Origin: Alphaproteobacteria bacterium
GTDB lineage: Bacteria > Pseudomonadota > Alphaproteobacteria > Rhizobiales > Xanthobacteraceae
Direction of reading: 5' to 3'
Assembly: GCA_005884465.1 (NCBI GenBank)
Contig: VAZH01000256.1
Coordinates: 698 to 6,769 of the forward strand
DNA length: 6,072 nt
Below the pieces are notes generated by a model, which saw only the letters and a list, made by a program, of their open reading frames with translations, was not told where the DNA came from and made no database searches. The translations under genes were made by a program, and so were the position numbers. Below are positions 5,923-6,072 of the stretch, piece by piece (within the stretch, counting starts at the first letter, position 1; every line of letters begins with the position of its first letter).

Positions 5923-5954
5923 GCCCCGCCTGGAACGCAATTTCCAGACGGGGC
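5923..5954. terminator. Strong interrupted hairpin, candidate terminator
   Basis: GCCCCG (5923-5928) pairs with CGGGGC (5949-5954), then after one C/A mismatch CTGGAA (5930-5935) pairs with TTCCAG (5942-5947), leaving a six-base loop. Twelve base pairs with one mismatch make this the strongest fold in the non-coding part of the window. It lies 83 bases after the last stop. No T-run follows on +, and on the minus strand only a short T-containing stretch follows. It may end transcription from either side or be a dispersed repeat unit. Confidence 0.45.
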
Positions 5955-6072
5955 CAGAGGCAGGGTAGCAGTCGCATCAAGCTGACGCTCAGGCGGCGTC
6001 GAGACGTACCGTATCACTGGATTGGCCCGGAACAATCCCCGGATGTTAGCTGTTTGTGGATAGTGCCTGATA

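Noticed and set aside
5853..6035. 60-codon minus-strand frame at the right end
   Set aside because: No motif, and it contains the strong hairpin at 5923-5954.

Overview
The window looks like chromosomal DNA of a GC-rich alphaproteobacterium, most likely Bradyrhizobium or a close relative in the Nitrobacteraceae. This is inferred from codon use, from the protein families, and from Fnr/FixK-type operators in front of small conserved proteins of unknown function. It is not proven by any marker gene. I see no tRNA, rRNA, CRISPR array or insertion sequence.

Layout. Bases 1-426 hold the 3' end of an FAD/NAD(P)H oxidoreductase gene (+). A convergent gap with an inverted repeat (462-507) separates it from a minus-strand gene for a 97-aa ABM-like protein (527-820). 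Bases 821-1280 hold no intact gene. They contain a frameshifted relic of a thioredoxin-reductase 3' end (about 947-1079) and a perfectly palindromic Fnr/FixK-type box (1108-1121). A likely operon on + follows: a phosphoribosyltransferase/erythromycin-esterase fusion (1281-3308), a dienelactone-hydrolase-like alpha/beta hydrolase (3360-4046) and, after a 203-base gap with a hairpin, a PPC/DUF296 protein (4250-4684). Next come a second Fnr/FixK-type box (4731-4744) with a small exported cysteine-pair protein (4832-5188), and a third box (5336-5349) with a 142-aa conserved protein of unknown function (5411-5839). The last 233 bases hold no convincing gene but include a strong interrupted hairpin (5923-5954).

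How it fits together. The main signal is three exact TTGA-N6-TCAA sites in about 6 kb. Each lies outside intact coding sequence and upstream of a same-strand gene. About 0.09 such sites would be expected by chance. The simplest reading is a low-oxygen (FixK/Fnr-controlled) accessory cluster made of three transcription units. These units encode a two-domain metabolite-handling enzyme with a hydrolase partner and a PPC protein, a periplasmic or secreted small protein, and an uncharacterised cytosolic protein. Oxygen control is inferred from the operator sequences only. The substrates of the enzymes cannot be read from the sequence.
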